NCBI GenBank assembly: GCA_013389025.1
Contig: JACAED010000001.1
Span: 1 to 33,702 of the forward strand
Source: Hydrogenophilaceae bacterium
GTDB taxonomy: Bacteria; Pseudomonadota; Gammaproteobacteria; Burkholderiales; Thiobacillaceae
Reading direction: 5' to 3'
DNA: 33,702 nucleotides
Of this stretch, positions 14,839 to 22,828 are shown in pieces. Numbering within the stretch: position 1 is the stretch's first letter; each line of letters opens with the position of its first letter. Below the pieces are notes generated by a model that made no database searches, was not told the DNA's origin, and worked only from the letters and a program-made list of their open reading frames with translations. A program made the position numbers and the translations under genes.

Positions 14839-14928
14839 GGAAGCGTGGCAGAGTGGTTGAATGCACCGGTCTTGAAAACCGGCAATGACGCAAGTCATTC
14901 GTGAGTTCGAATCTCACCGCTTCCGCCA
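14839..14928 (+). tRNA. tRNA-Ser (anticodon TGA)
   Basis: The 90-base gene has paired acceptor strands 14839-14845 and 14918-14924, discriminator G and encoded CCA at 14926-14928. The anticodon loop CTTGAAA gives TGA, and the long variable arm AATGACGCAAGTCATT is typical of class II tRNA-Ser. The T arm contains GTTCGAATC. It is preceded by a broken 5' copy and followed after 7 bases by the likely start of the radical SAM gene. Confidence 0.97.
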
Positions 14929-14935
14929 AAAAATC

Positions 14936-15787
14936 TTGAAAAACAAACTCACTCCCACCAACCACGACCGTGATGCCGAAGGAATGACCTATGTCTATCC
15001 GGTCGTCTCGCGGCGCGCGGGGGGGGTGTCGGTGGGCATCAATCTCAACCCCAACAACGCCTGCAACTGGGCATGCATATACTGTCAGGTACCTGATCTG
15101 ACGCGTGGTACGGCGCCTCCAATCGATCTGAACAAGCTTGAAACCGAATTGCGCGCCATGCTCGCGGACATTGTGCAGGGCGACTTCATGCAGACATGCG
15201 TGCCGGAAGGTTCGCGGCGCTTGAACGACATCGCGCTTTCCGGCAACGGCGAACCGACCAGCGCGAAGGCATTCCCGCAGGTCGTCGAGCTTGTCGGCAG
15301 GGTGATGCAGGATTTCAACCTCATCGGCCAAATCAAGCTGGTGCTCATTACCAACGGCAGTCTGATTGATCGCCCGCGCGTACAGGAGGGCCTGAAGAAA
15401 ATGGCTGAACTGAATGGCGAAATCTGGTTCAAGCTGGACAGTGCAACAAGTCAGGGATTTCGCCGCATCAACCAAACACGCATCCCGCCGCAAAAACATG
15501 TCGAGCGTCTTGAGGCCGCTGCCCGGCTCTGCCCGACCTGGATTCAGACCTGCATGTTCGCGCTGTATGGCGAGGCACCCTCCCGTGAGGAACAAAACGC
15601 CTATCTCGAAGTCTTGCGGCAACTGGTAAAAAAGCACGTGCCCATCAAGGGTGTGCTGCTGTATGGCCTCGCCCGCCCTTCCATGCAGCCCGCTGCACCG
15701 AGGCTTTCATCGCTCTCCCATCAATGGCTGGAGCAGTTTGCCAGCGCTATCCGCACCACAGGATTAGCCGTTAAAGTGTCGCCATGA
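14936..15787 (+). CDS. Radical SAM protein of unknown function
   Basis: The protein has the radical SAM cluster motif Cys-x3-Cys-x2-Cys in CNWACIYCQ, preceded by GVSVGINLNPNNA and followed by DIALSGNGEPT, a typical SAM-binding GNGEP-like strand, then VLITNGS. The family is widespread but not assigned to a reaction that I know. Start choice is difficult: an ATG at 14885 lies inside the tRNA-Ser gene. TTG 14936 begins 7 bases after it and fits the conserved LTPTNHDRD N-terminus (283 residues). ATG 14984 would drop that segment. I prefer TTG 14936. No ribosome site has room there, so translation may be of a processed, nearly leaderless transcript. The end overlaps acpS by 4 bases. Confidence 0.85.
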   Translation: MKNKLTPTNHDRDAEGMTYVYPVVSRRAGGVSVGINLNPNNACNWACIYCQVPDLTRGTAPPIDLNKLETELRAMLADIVQGDFMQTCVPEGSRRLNDIALSGNGEPTSAKAFPQVVELVGRVMQDFNLIGQIKLVLITNGSLIDRPRVQEGLKKMAELNGEIWFKLDSATSQGFRRINQTRIPPQKHVERLEAAARLCPTWIQTCMFALYGEAPSREEQNAYLEVLRQLVKKHVPIKGVLLYGLARPSMQPAAPRLSSLSHQWLEQFASAIRTTGLAVKVSP

Positions 15788-16164
15788 TTTATGGCATTGG
15801 CGTCGATCTGGTGGAAATTGCCCGTCTCGAACAAGGCTTGGCGCGGTATGGCGAGCACTACGCCGACCGCATCCTGGCGCCGGCCGAGCACGCGGAATTT
15901 TTTTCCAGCAGCGAGCCGGCACGATTCCTCGCCAAGCGCTTTGCGGCAAAGGAAGCTTTCGCCAAAGCCGCGGGCACTGGCCTGCGCCATCCGGTCTCGT
16001 TGCGGAATATTGCAGTCCGTCACAGCACGCTTGGACAACCGTGCTTCAAGTTCAGTCACGAAATGGAAATCTGGCTGGCAAAAGAAAATATCGTATCGCA
16101 CCATCTGTCGATCAGCGATGAACGCGAACACGTGATCGCTTTTGCGGTGCTGGAGAAAACATGA
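15784..16164 (+). CDS. acpS: AcpS, holo-[acyl-carrier-protein] synthase
   Basis: The 126-residue enzyme moves 4'-phosphopantetheine from CoA to acyl carrier protein. The two family motifs are present: [13 protein letters not shown] at the N-terminus, with the metal-binding Asp8, and [16 protein letters not shown], with the catalytic Glu-Ala region. [14 protein letters not shown] is the expected C-terminal strand. The ATG overlaps the radical SAM stop (ATGA), which implies coupled translation. In many proteobacteria acpS follows pdxJ; here it follows a radical SAM gene. Confidence 0.95.
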   Translation: MIYGIGVDLVEIARLEQGLARYGEHYADRILAPAEHAEFFSSSEPARFLAKRFAAKEAFAKAAGTGLRHPVSLRNIAVRHSTLGQPCFKFSHEMEIWLAKENIVSHHLSISDEREHVIAFAVLEKT

Positions 16165-16192
16165 GGCCCAATCAATTGGAGATCAGGCAAGC

Positions 16193-17272
16193 ATGACCTT
16201 GGGCCCGTTGATGCTGGATGTGCCGGGCAAGGAACTGACGGATGACGATCGCCAGCGCCTTTCCCATCCGCTGGTGGGTGGCGTGATCCTGTTCACCCGC
16301 AACTATGAAAGTCCGGCCCAGCTAAAAAAGCTGACTACCGAAATTCATGCACTGAAATCTCCGCCGTTGCTGATTGCGGTGGATCAGGAAGGCGGGCGTG
16401 TACAGCGCTTCCGCGAAGGCTTCACCCGACTGCCGCCCATGGCTGTGCTGGGAAAAATCTACGACGAGCACCCGCATCAGGCAAAAACCCTGGCGCGCGA
16501 GACCGGTTATGTGTTGGCGGCCGAGCTGCGTGCGCACGGCGTGGACCTGAGCTTTGCACCCGTGCTCGATCTGGACTACGGGGTATCGTCGGTTATCGGC
16601 AACCGCGCTTTTCACCACGATCCGCAAGTCGTCATCCAACTCTCCCATGCCCTCATGCTGGGCATGAAAGATGCCGGCATGGCCGCCTGCGGCAAGCATT
16701 TTCCCGGCCACGGCCATATTGCGGCCGATTCGCATGTCGCCATTCCCGTTGACGAGCGTGACTATGCCGATATCGCTCTCACCGACATGCTGCCATTCAA
16801 GGCACTCATCGACATGGGCCTGCCTGCCATCATGCCGGCACACGTGATTTACCCCAAAGCCGATGCCGCGCCGGCCGGTTTTTCCCGTTTCTGGCTGCAA
16901 TCGGTGTTGCGCGGCGAACTAGGCTTCAATGGCATGATCTTCAGCGACGACCTGACCATGGAAGGCGCCTCGGTTGCGGGCGACATCACCGCGCGCACCC
17001 GCGCCGCGCTCGTTGCCGGCTGCGACATGGCCCTGATCTGCAATCGGTGTGACCTGGCTGACGAAGTGCTGGCCAGGCTCGACTTCGACTGGCCGGCCGC
17101 AAGCCGCGCGCGGCTTGCGCGCCTGCACGGTGAACCCCATCCCCTGACCATGACTGCCTTGCTTGAGCAAACCGCCTATACTCGGGCTCGACACGCCATC
17201 TCCAGCCTGGGGCTGGAAAACGCCGATCTGGCCCTGGCCGATCCGACACAGGCGCATGTCAAACCTTCCTGA
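16193..17272 (+). CDS. nagZ: NagZ, beta-N-acetylhexosaminidase
   Basis: The 359-residue glycoside hydrolase family 3 enzyme removes N-acetylglucosamine from cell-wall muropeptides in the cytoplasm. Key segments are [14 protein letters not shown], the KHFPGHG loop with the catalytic His, DSHVAIP, and [11 protein letters not shown] with the nucleophile Asp. I chose ATG 16193 ([12 protein letters not shown]), with GGAG 12 bases upstream, over an open frame reaching back into acpS. It lies 28 bases after acpS and 17 before the CDF transporter gene. Confidence 0.95.
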   Translation: MTLGPLMLDVPGKELTDDDRQRLSHPLVGGVILFTRNYESPAQLKKLTTEIHALKSPPLLIAVDQEGGRVQRFREGFTRLPPMAVLGKIYDEHPHQAKTLARETGYVLAAELRAHGVDLSFAPVLDLDYGVSSVIGNRAFHHDPQVVIQLSHALMLGMKDAGMAACGKHFPGHGHIAADSHVAIPVDERDYADIALTDMLPFKALIDMGLPAIMPAHVIYPKADAAPAGFSRFWLQSVLRGELGFNGMIFSDDLTMEGASVAGDITARTRAALVAGCDMALICNRCDLADEVLARLDFDWPAASRARLARLHGEPHPLTMTALLEQTAYTRARHAISSLGLENADLALADPTQAHVKPS

Positions 17273-17289
17273 GAGACCCAATAAGAAAC

Positions 17290-18216
17290 GTGGCGCACAC
17301 GCATTTCGAACACCACGGCAGCGACCACAACCAGCCGCACTCGCATACGAGACATGAACATCATGCTTACGGCTGGGCACTGCTGCTGACGCTGGGTTTT
17401 GCAGTGGTCGAAGCCATCACCGGCTGGTGGTCGGGTTCGCTCGCCCTGCTCTCCGATGCCGGCCACATGTTAACCGACAGTCTGTCCCTTCTGCTTGCCG
17501 GTGTGGCCACATGGCTGGCGCAAAGGCCCCCTTCAGAAAAGCATTCCTATGGCCTTGCCCGTCTGGAAATCCTGGCCGCGCTGGTCAACAGCCTGTTCAT
17601 GCTGGCCATCGTTGGCGGTATTGCTTACGAAGCGATCGACCGCTACCAGCACCCCGAACCAGTCAATGGCAAGGCGGTCATGCTGGTCGCGCTGATTGGT
17701 CTGCTGATCAACCTGGGTGTGGGCTGGCTGCTCACGCGTGGTGAAGACAGCCTCAACCGCCGTGCCGCGCTCGTCCATGTCATGGGCGATGCGCTGGGTT
17801 CCATCGCCGCGCTTACCGCCGGTCTCGTCATCAGCCTGACCGGCTGGCTGCCGATCGACCCTATTCTTTCGATCGTGGTGGCAATGCTCATTCTGGTGTC
17901 CACGCTCAACCTGCTGCGCGAAGCCCTGCATGTGCTGATGGAAGGCGTGCCCGGCAACATCAGTCTGAATGAAGTTGGCAACCGGCTGGCCCGGCTCGAT
18001 GGCGTGACGCGCGTCCACGATCTGCACATCTGGACACTGGCTTCAGGCCAGATTGCCATTTCAGCCCACCTCAACCTGCGTGATCTGTCAGCCTGGCCGC
18101 GCATTCTGAGCGAGGCACGTGAAGTGCTTAATCACGATTTCGGTATCGGCCATGTCACCCTGCAACCCGAAGTTGCCGAACGTGCACCCATAGCCTTCCA
18201 TGCCCGCCATGAGTGA
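17290..18216 (+). CDS. CDF-family divalent metal cation efflux transporter
   Basis: The 308-residue inner-membrane protein is of the ZitB/CzcD type and would export Zn2+ or similar ions by proton exchange. It has a His-rich N-terminus (HTHFEHHGSDHNQPHSHTRHEHH), six membrane segments and the metal sites SDAGHMLTD in helix 2 and HVMGDALGS in helix 5. A cytoplasmic C-terminal domain has VTRVHDLHIWTLASG. The start is GTG 17290. The stop lies inside the next gene, which begins 16 bases earlier. Confidence 0.92.
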   Translation: MAHTHFEHHGSDHNQPHSHTRHEHHAYGWALLLTLGFAVVEAITGWWSGSLALLSDAGHMLTDSLSLLLAGVATWLAQRPPSEKHSYGLARLEILAALVNSLFMLAIVGGIAYEAIDRYQHPEPVNGKAVMLVALIGLLINLGVGWLLTRGEDSLNRRAALVHVMGDALGSIAALTAGLVISLTGWLPIDPILSIVVAMLILVSTLNLLREALHVLMEGVPGNISLNEVGNRLARLDGVTRVHDLHIWTLASGQIAISAHLNLRDLSAWPRILSEAREVLNHDFGIGHVTLQPEVAERAPIAFHARHE

Positions 18217-18838
18217 CTTGCTCGATTGCCGTGCCTGCAAACGTCTGGCCGGTTTTCTTGATGAAGTGCGGCAGGAAAACCCCGGATACCATGCCCGACC
18301 CGTCGTTCCATTTGGCGCGGATAATCCGCGCCTGCTGATCGTTGGCCTGGCGCCCGGCATGCACGGTGCCAATCGCACCGGCCGGCCCTTTACCGGCGAC
18401 CATGCGGGCATCCTGCTGTACGAAACCCTGCACACATTCGGTTTTGCCAGCCGCCCGGTTTCCGAATCCGCCAGTGACGGCCTTGAACTCATCGGCTGCC
18501 GCATCACCAATGCCGTCAAATGCCTGCCGCCTGCCAACAAGCCAGAAACTGCCGAGATCAAACAATGCAACACCTATCTCAAAACCGAGTTGCTATCGCT
18601 GAAGCCCGATGCCGCCGTGCTTGCGCTTGGCAATATCGCCCATGCTGCCGTGTTGATGGCGCTCAGCCTGAAGCCCACAACGCATCCGTTTGGCCATGGC
18701 GCGGTGCATGACTTGCCAAGGAGTCTGCGCCTGTACGACTCCTATCACTGCTCCCGCTACAATACCCAGACACGGCGCCTGACAACAGACATGTTCCACG
18801 CCGTCTTTGCGCGTATCAAAGCAGATTTGGAGAAATAG
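18200..18838 (+). CDS. Family 5 (UDGb-like) uracil-DNA glycosylase
   Basis: The 212-residue protein shows motif A as GLAPGMHGANRTGRPFTGD, as in family 5 enzymes where Asp is replaced. The downstream motif SYHCSRYNTQTRRLT stands where family members have YHPSRQNTQT. Four cysteines (Cys9, Cys12 in LLDCRACKR, then INAVKC and further Cys) fit the [4Fe-4S] cluster of this family. Such enzymes remove uracil and other deaminated bases from DNA. ATG 18200 overlaps the CDF gene by 17 bases; ATG 18209 (MSDLLDCRAC) is equally good. The Cys in place of Pro in the HPS-type motif is unusual. Confidence 0.85.
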   Translation: MPAMSDLLDCRACKRLAGFLDEVRQENPGYHARPVVPFGADNPRLLIVGLAPGMHGANRTGRPFTGDHAGILLYETLHTFGFASRPVSESASDGLELIGCRITNAVKCLPPANKPETAEIKQCNTYLKTELLSLKPDAAVLALGNIAHAAVLMALSLKPTTHPFGHGAVHDLPRSLRLYDSYHCSRYNTQTRRLTTDMFHAVFARIKADLEK

Positions 18839-18840
18839 CC

Positions 18841-19029
18841 ATGCCCGTTGTATCGATCAAGCTTGCCGGCAAACTTACACGCGAGCAGAAAATGAAAATC
18901 GCCAAGGAAATCACTGCCACGCTGGAAAAACACGCGGACAAACCCGCACGTTTCACCTACATCTCCTTCGAAGAACTGCCGGACGAGAACTGGGCCATCG
19001 CCGGCGTGTTGCTGGATGAGGACCAATAG
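18841..19029 (+). CDS. Small tautomerase (4-oxalocrotonate tautomerase family)
   Basis: The 62-residue product begins MPVVSIKLAGKLTREQKMKIAKEIT; after Met removal Pro1 would be the catalytic base of this superfamily. The beta-alpha-beta pattern and length fit the family. The substrate is unknown. It starts 2 bases after the UDG stop, with GGAGAAATAGCC upstream as ribosome site, so it is the last gene of the acpS-led run. A palindromic element follows it. Confidence 0.85.
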   Translation: MPVVSIKLAGKLTREQKMKIAKEITATLEKHADKPARFTYISFEELPDENWAIAGVLLDEDQ

Positions 19030-19034
19030 AGAAT

Positions 19035-19296
19035 CCCTGACGCAAAGTCGCCAAGACGCAAAAAAGCGCCAGAAGAGAATTGCACGGCGTGCCTTGCCAC
19101 GATCTATGGTTGTGAATATTTATGGCTCGATTACGTGGGCAAGTTGACATCTCTCCCCTGCATGAGGGGCAGGAGCGTGTGTGGCATTTCGCGCAATAGA
19201 TACGGCCACAGTAAAGTCGGATGAACCATGTTTGTTGATATCCCTCGTCTTCTGATTCGGTTTTCTTAGCGGCCTCTGCGCCTTTGCGTCAAAGAG
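19035..19296. repeat. Palindromic 'GACGCAAAG' element, about 260 bases, between the tautomerase and uvrC genes
   Basis: The left edge (19035-19075) reads TGACGCAAAGTCGCCAAGACGC. The right edge (19260-19296) is its imperfect reverse complement, CTCTGCGCCTTTGCGTCAAAG. The 270-base gap has no gene that I can support. The same edges occur at 32881-33000. The right edge ends 5 bases before the uvrC start codon. Confidence 0.7.
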
Positions 19297-19300
19297 TTGG

Positions 19301-21094
19301 ATGTTTGATTTAAAAGTTTTCCTCGCCACCCTGCCCAATCTGCCCGGCGTCTACCGCATGATCGGCGCGGATGAAACCGTGCTGTATGTCGGCAAGGCGC
19401 GCGATCTCAAGAAGCGCGTTTCCAGCTACTTCAACAAGAGCGGACTCTCGCCCCGCATCCAGCTCATGGTGGCAAAAATCGTCAGGGTAGAGATCACCGT
19501 CACACGCACCGAGGCCGAGGCGCTGCTGCTGGAAAACAACCTCATCAAATCGCTCAATCCTCGCTACAACATCCTTTTTCGCGATGACAAGTCCTATCCC
19601 TATTTGATGATTTCTGGCCATCCTTCACCGCGCATTGCCTACTATCGTGGCACACAGGACAAGAAAAGCCGTTACTTCGGCCCCTACCCGAATGCCTGGG
19701 CGGTGCGCGAAACCGTCAACTTGGTGCAGCGCGTGTTTCGCCTCCGTACCTGCGAGGATTCCGTATTTGCCAACCGCTCCAGACCCTGCCTCCTCTATCA
19801 AATCAAGCGCTGTAGCGGGCCGTGCGTCAATGCCATCAGCACGGAAGATTACACGGCAGATATAAAACGTGCCGTGCTGTTTCTGGAAGGCAAGGAAGAC
19901 GAACTGCTCGATGAACTGACCGCGCGCATGCAGGCCGCTGCCGAAAAACTCGAATTCGAACAGGCAGCCGTCTACCGCAACCAGATCCAGAATCTGGCCA
20001 AAATCAGGCAGCAGCAGGTCATCGACAGGGAATCCGACCGCGATGCGGATATCGTGGCTGCGGTAGAGGATCAGGGTATCTGGTGCGTATCGCTGGCCAT
20101 GGTACGCGGCGGACGGCATCTCGGCGACCGGCATTTCTTTCCAAAAAATACCGATGGGGTCAGCGGGGCCGAAGTGCTGGAAGCCTTTATCACCCAACAT
20201 TACCAGGATAAAGCCATTCCATCGCCGATCATTGTCAATCAGGCGGCCGATACTCACGCCCTGGTCGAGTGGTTATCGGGCCAGGCCGGGCGAAAAATCC
20301 AGGTCATCCGCAATCCGCAGGGCGAGCGCAAAGTGTGGCTGACCATGGCCGAAAAAGGCGCCCGTATCGCCATTGGCCAGCAGCTCGCGCAGTCCGCCAG
20401 CCAGGAAACACGTCTGGCCGCCCTGCGTGACACGCTGGACATGCCCTCGCTATCCCGCATCGAGTGCTTTGACATCAGCCACACCCTGGGAGAGGCCACT
20501 GTCGCATCGTGTGTCGTGTATGACCAGGGCAAAATGCAAAACAGCGAATATCGCCGCTACAACATTGCTGGCATCACCCCCGGCGACGATTACGCCGCCA
20601 TGCGCGAAGCATTGACTCGCCGCTACCGGAAAATTCAGGAAGGCGATGGCAAAAGGCCCGACCTGATCCTGATCGACGGCGGCATGGGCCAACTCAACAT
20701 CGCCAGGGAAGTCCTGGCCGAACTCGGCATATCCGACATCGAGCTGATCGGCGTAGCCAAGGGGCCGGAGCGCAAAGCCGGGCAGGAAGAACTCGTATTC
20801 ACCGATGCCAGAGTGCGGCGCCTCGATCCGGATGACCCCGCGCTCCACCTGATCCAGACCATCCGCGACGAAGCCCACCGCTTTGCCATCACCGGCCACC
20901 GCGCAAGGCGCGGCAAGGCCCGAACCCATTCCTCGCTTGAGGATATCCCGGGTGTGGGACCTGCCCGGCGCAAAACCCTGCTGGAACGATTAGGCGGCTT
21001 GCAGGGCGTAAAAGGCGCCAGTGTCGAAACGCTTGCGGAAGTCCCCGGCATCAGTCGAGAATTGGCACAACGCATTTATGATGCCTTGCACTGA
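19301..21094 (+). CDS. uvrC: UvrC, excinuclease ABC subunit C
   Basis: The 597-residue nuclease makes both cuts in nucleotide excision repair. It has an N-terminal GIY-YIG domain ([19 protein letters not shown], about 13-90), a cysteine cluster, a UVR helix pair (about 200-235) and the RNase H-like C-terminal nuclease with [10 protein letters not shown] and [11 protein letters not shown]. Tandem HhH motifs lie at the end ([18 protein letters not shown]). The ATG begins right after a palindromic element and has only a weak AAAGAG upstream. The stop overlaps the pgsA start by one base. Confidence 0.97.
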   Translation: MFDLKVFLATLPNLPGVYRMIGADETVLYVGKARDLKKRVSSYFNKSGLSPRIQLMVAKIVRVEITVTRTEAEALLLENNLIKSLNPRYNILFRDDKSYPYLMISGHPSPRIAYYRGTQDKKSRYFGPYPNAWAVRETVNLVQRVFRLRTCEDSVFANRSRPCLLYQIKRCSGPCVNAISTEDYTADIKRAVLFLEGKEDELLDELTARMQAAAEKLEFEQAAVYRNQIQNLAKIRQQQVIDRESDRDADIVAAVEDQGIWCVSLAMVRGGRHLGDRHFFPKNTDGVSGAEVLEAFITQHYQDKAIPSPIIVNQAADTHALVEWLSGQAGRKIQVIRNPQGERKVWLTMAEKGARIAIGQQLAQSASQETRLAALRDTLDMPSLSRIECFDISHTLGEATVASCVVYDQGKMQNSEYRRYNIAGITPGDDYAAMREALTRRYRKIQEGDGKRPDLILIDGGMGQLNIAREVLAELGISDIELIGVAKGPERKAGQEELVFTDARVRRLDPDDPALHLIQTIRDEAHRFAITGHRARRGKARTHSSLEDIPGVGPARRKTLLERLGGLQGVKGASVETLAEVPGISRELAQRIYDALH

Positions 21095-21657
21095 TGCCCC
21101 TTAATTTACCCAACCTGCTCACCTGGCTTCGCATTCTGCTCATTCCGCTGGTGATTGGCGTGTTTTACCTGCCTGACGCCATGCTTTCGGGTTCCCGAGC
21201 CAATCTGCTCGCTACAGTTTTCTTTGTCGTGGCCGCCATCACGGACTGGTTTGACGGTTATCTCGCCCGCAAACTGAACCAGACCTCCGCCTTTGGTGCA
21301 TTTCTCGACCCCGTTGCCGACAAGCTCATGGTGGCCGCAGCACTGATCGTTCTGGTTGATCTCGATCGCACCGCGCCCGTCATTGCGCTCATCATCATCG
21401 GCCGTGAAATCGCCGTATCAGCCCTGCGTGAGTGGATGGCCAAGGCCGGGAAATCCGGCAGTGTAGCGGTCAGCTTTATCGGCAAATTCAAGACCGCTTT
21501 TCAGATGATTGCCATTTCCCTGCTGCTCTACTGGGAACCGCTCTACGGTTTTCCCACCCAGACGGTCGGTCATCTGCTCATCGATCTTGCAGCGCTGTTG
21601 ACACTCATTTCGATGGCCTATTACCTCGGCATGGCCGCCAAAGCCTTGCGTCCATGA
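21094..21657 (+). CDS. pgsA: PgsA, CDP-diacylglycerol-glycerol-3-phosphate 3-phosphatidyltransferase
   Basis: The 187-residue inner-membrane enzyme makes phosphatidylglycerol phosphate. The CDP-alcohol phosphotransferase motif is complete: DWFDGYLARK, then GAFLDPVADKLM (D-G-x2-A-R-x8-G-x3-D-x3-D). About four or five hydrophobic segments flank it. The start overlaps uvrC by one base (TGATG), so translation is coupled. Three tRNA genes follow, as in E. coli. Confidence 0.97.
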   Translation: MPLNLPNLLTWLRILLIPLVIGVFYLPDAMLSGSRANLLATVFFVVAAITDWFDGYLARKLNQTSAFGAFLDPVADKLMVAAALIVLVDLDRTAPVIALIIIGREIAVSALREWMAKAGKSGSVAVSFIGKFKTAFQMIAISLLLYWEPLYGFPTQTVGHLLIDLAALLTLISMAYYLGMAAKALRP

Positions 21658-21717
21658 AGTCGCAGCAGGCAGATATTGACAGTCCTTGCCGGTTTCACCA
21701 TAATGCGCGGCTCTTAC

Positions 21718-21793
21718 GCGGGAATAGCTCAGTTGGTAGAGCGCAACCTTGCCAAGGTTGAGGTCGCGAGTTCGAGCCTCGTTTCCCGCTCCA
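21718..21793 (+). tRNA. tRNA-Gly (anticodon GCC)
   Basis: The 76-base gene has acceptor strands 21718-21724 and 21783-21789, with encoded CCA at 21791-21793. The anticodon loop holds GCC, and D and T arms are standard. It lies 60 bases after pgsA, as glyW does in E. coli. Confidence 0.98.
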
Positions 21794-21826
21794 GATTCCA
21801 CAAGGAAAGCGAGTGCTTTTCTGAAT

Positions 21827-21864
21827 AAACTGAAGGGAAAGCACACGCTTTCCCTTTTCAGTTT
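21827..21864 (+). terminator. Long hairpin between tRNA-Gly and tRNA-Cys
   Basis: Bases 21827-21842 pair with 21847-21864 around a 4-base ACAC loop; the stem is about 16 bp with two extra T on the 3' side. It contains CTTTCCCTTTT but no clean T run after the stem. It could be a weak terminator or an RNA processing structure in the tRNA transcript. Confidence 0.5.
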
Positions 21865-21891
21865 CAAAATGTTTTAGTTACCGCTTTTCAG

Positions 21892-21965
21892 GGCGGGGTA
21901 GCAAAGTGGTTATGCAGCGGCCTGCAAAGCCGTCTACGCCGGTTCGATTCCGACCCCCGCCTCCA
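21892..21965 (+). tRNA. tRNA-Cys (anticodon GCA)
   Basis: The 74-base gene starts GGCGGGG, has anticodon GCA in CCTGCAAAG, a normal T arm GGTTCGATTCC and encoded CCA at 21963-21965. It is the equivalent of E. coli cysT in the same order. Confidence 0.98.
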
Positions 21966-22009
21966 TTTCCCCACCCCTGTGTCTGCTAGAATCCCGGCAC
22001 AATTCCCCA

Positions 22010-22115
22010 CGATTCCGCGTCTAAAGCGATTGTGGCGCGAAGGCGAGCCGCAGACAGTACAAAGGTACGGCAAGGCGAAGCCGACAAAGCCAGAATTGGT
22101 TTAGGCGCGAAATCG
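22010..22115. repeat. 106-base element with 16-base terminal inverted repeats beside tRNA-Leu
   Basis: The ends 22010-22025 (CGATTCCGCGTCTAAA) and 22100-22115 are reverse complements with 2 mismatches in 16. Inside are GGCGAGCCGCAGACAGTAC and GTACGGCAAGGCGAAGCCG, a degenerate palindrome around AAAG. The right end lies 2 bases before tRNA-Leu. It looks like a small non-coding palindromic element. Confidence 0.65.
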
Positions 22116-22117
22116 AA

Positions 22118-22207
22118 GCCCGGGTGGTGAAATTGGTAAACACAGCGGACTTAAAATCCGCCGGGCCTAATCAGCCCTTACCGGTTCGATTCCGGTTCCG
22201 GGCACCA
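22118..22207 (+). tRNA. tRNA-Leu (anticodon TAA)
   Basis: The 90-base gene starts GCCCGGG, pairs with TCCGGGC, and has discriminator A and encoded CCA at 22205-22207. The anticodon is TAA (GGACTTAAAATCC) and a long variable arm is present. It corresponds to E. coli leuZ in the same gene order. Confidence 0.97.
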
Positions 22208-22232
22208 CATGCAGTCTTCATGCAAGCCACTA

Positions 22233-22262
22233 CTGGCAAAAACTGTCATAAGAAGTTATAAT
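22233..22262 (+). promoter_or_regulatory. Candidate promoter of the rimP-nusA-infB operon
   Basis: CTGGCA (22233-22238) and a perfect TATAAT (22257-22262) are 18 bases apart. The expected start is near 22269, giving a leader of about 60 bases that contains the hairpin at 22293-22309. Confidence 0.6.
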
Positions 22263-22292
22263 TTATTTGTTTTACTTTATTGCTTTTATGGC

Positions 22293-22318
22293 ATGGGCGG
22301 TTCGCCCATTTTTTATTT
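22293..22318 (+). terminator. Terminator-like leader hairpin upstream of rimP
   Basis: ATGGGCG (22293-22299) and CGCCCAT (22303-22309) form a perfect 7-bp stem with loop GTT, followed at once by TTTTTTATTTG. It sits 11 bases before the rimP start, between promoter and gene. It can therefore act as an attenuator of the whole operon; NusA and other operon products act on transcription and translation. Confidence 0.65.
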
Positions 22319-22329
22319 GTGTTGCCGAA

Positions 22330-22800
22330 ATGGAACTCCCAGCATTGCTTGAAACCACGTTGTCCGGCATGGGTTACGAGCTGGTAGCCTGGGAGCGCGC
22401 CGGCCGCGGTTTGCTGCGCGTGTTCATCGATCGCCCGGATGGCCATGTACCCCAGGATGTTTCGCCGGACACACCCGCGCAGGGGGGCATCACGATTGAC
22501 GACTGCGTAGCGGTCAGCAATCAGTTGACCCGCCTTTTTGCGGTTGAAAACGTGGATTACGACCGGCTGGAAGTATCATCGCCCGGTTTGGACCGGCCGT
22601 TGACAAAACCGGGGGATTTCGTGCGCTTTGCCGGTCAGATGATCAACGTAAAGCTGCGTGTGCCGCAGGACAACCGCAGGAAATTCAGCGGCAAGCTGCT
22701 GGGTCTGGAGGACAACAAAGTCCAGCTGGACATGGATGGAAATGTAGTTGCATTGGACTGGAACAACCTGGATTCGGTGCGTTTGAAGCCCGATTTCTGA
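22330..22800 (+). CDS. rimP: RimP, ribosome maturation factor
   Basis: With ATG 22330 ([19 protein letters not shown]) the product is 156 residues, close to the family length; the frame open further upstream runs through the leader hairpin. RimP assists 30S subunit maturation. Recognisable segments are [35 protein letters not shown] and [13 protein letters not shown]. It is first of the rimP-nusA-infB block, with nusA 28 bases downstream. Confidence 0.95.
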   Translation: MELPALLETTLSGMGYELVAWERAGRGLLRVFIDRPDGHVPQDVSPDTPAQGGITIDDCVAVSNQLTRLFAVENVDYDRLEVSSPGLDRPLTKPGDFVRFAGQMINVKLRVPQDNRRKFSGKLLGLEDNKVQLDMDGNVVALDWNNLDSVRLKPDF

Positions 22801-22828
22801 TGTCCGATTTGAGTTGGAGGAAAAGGCG

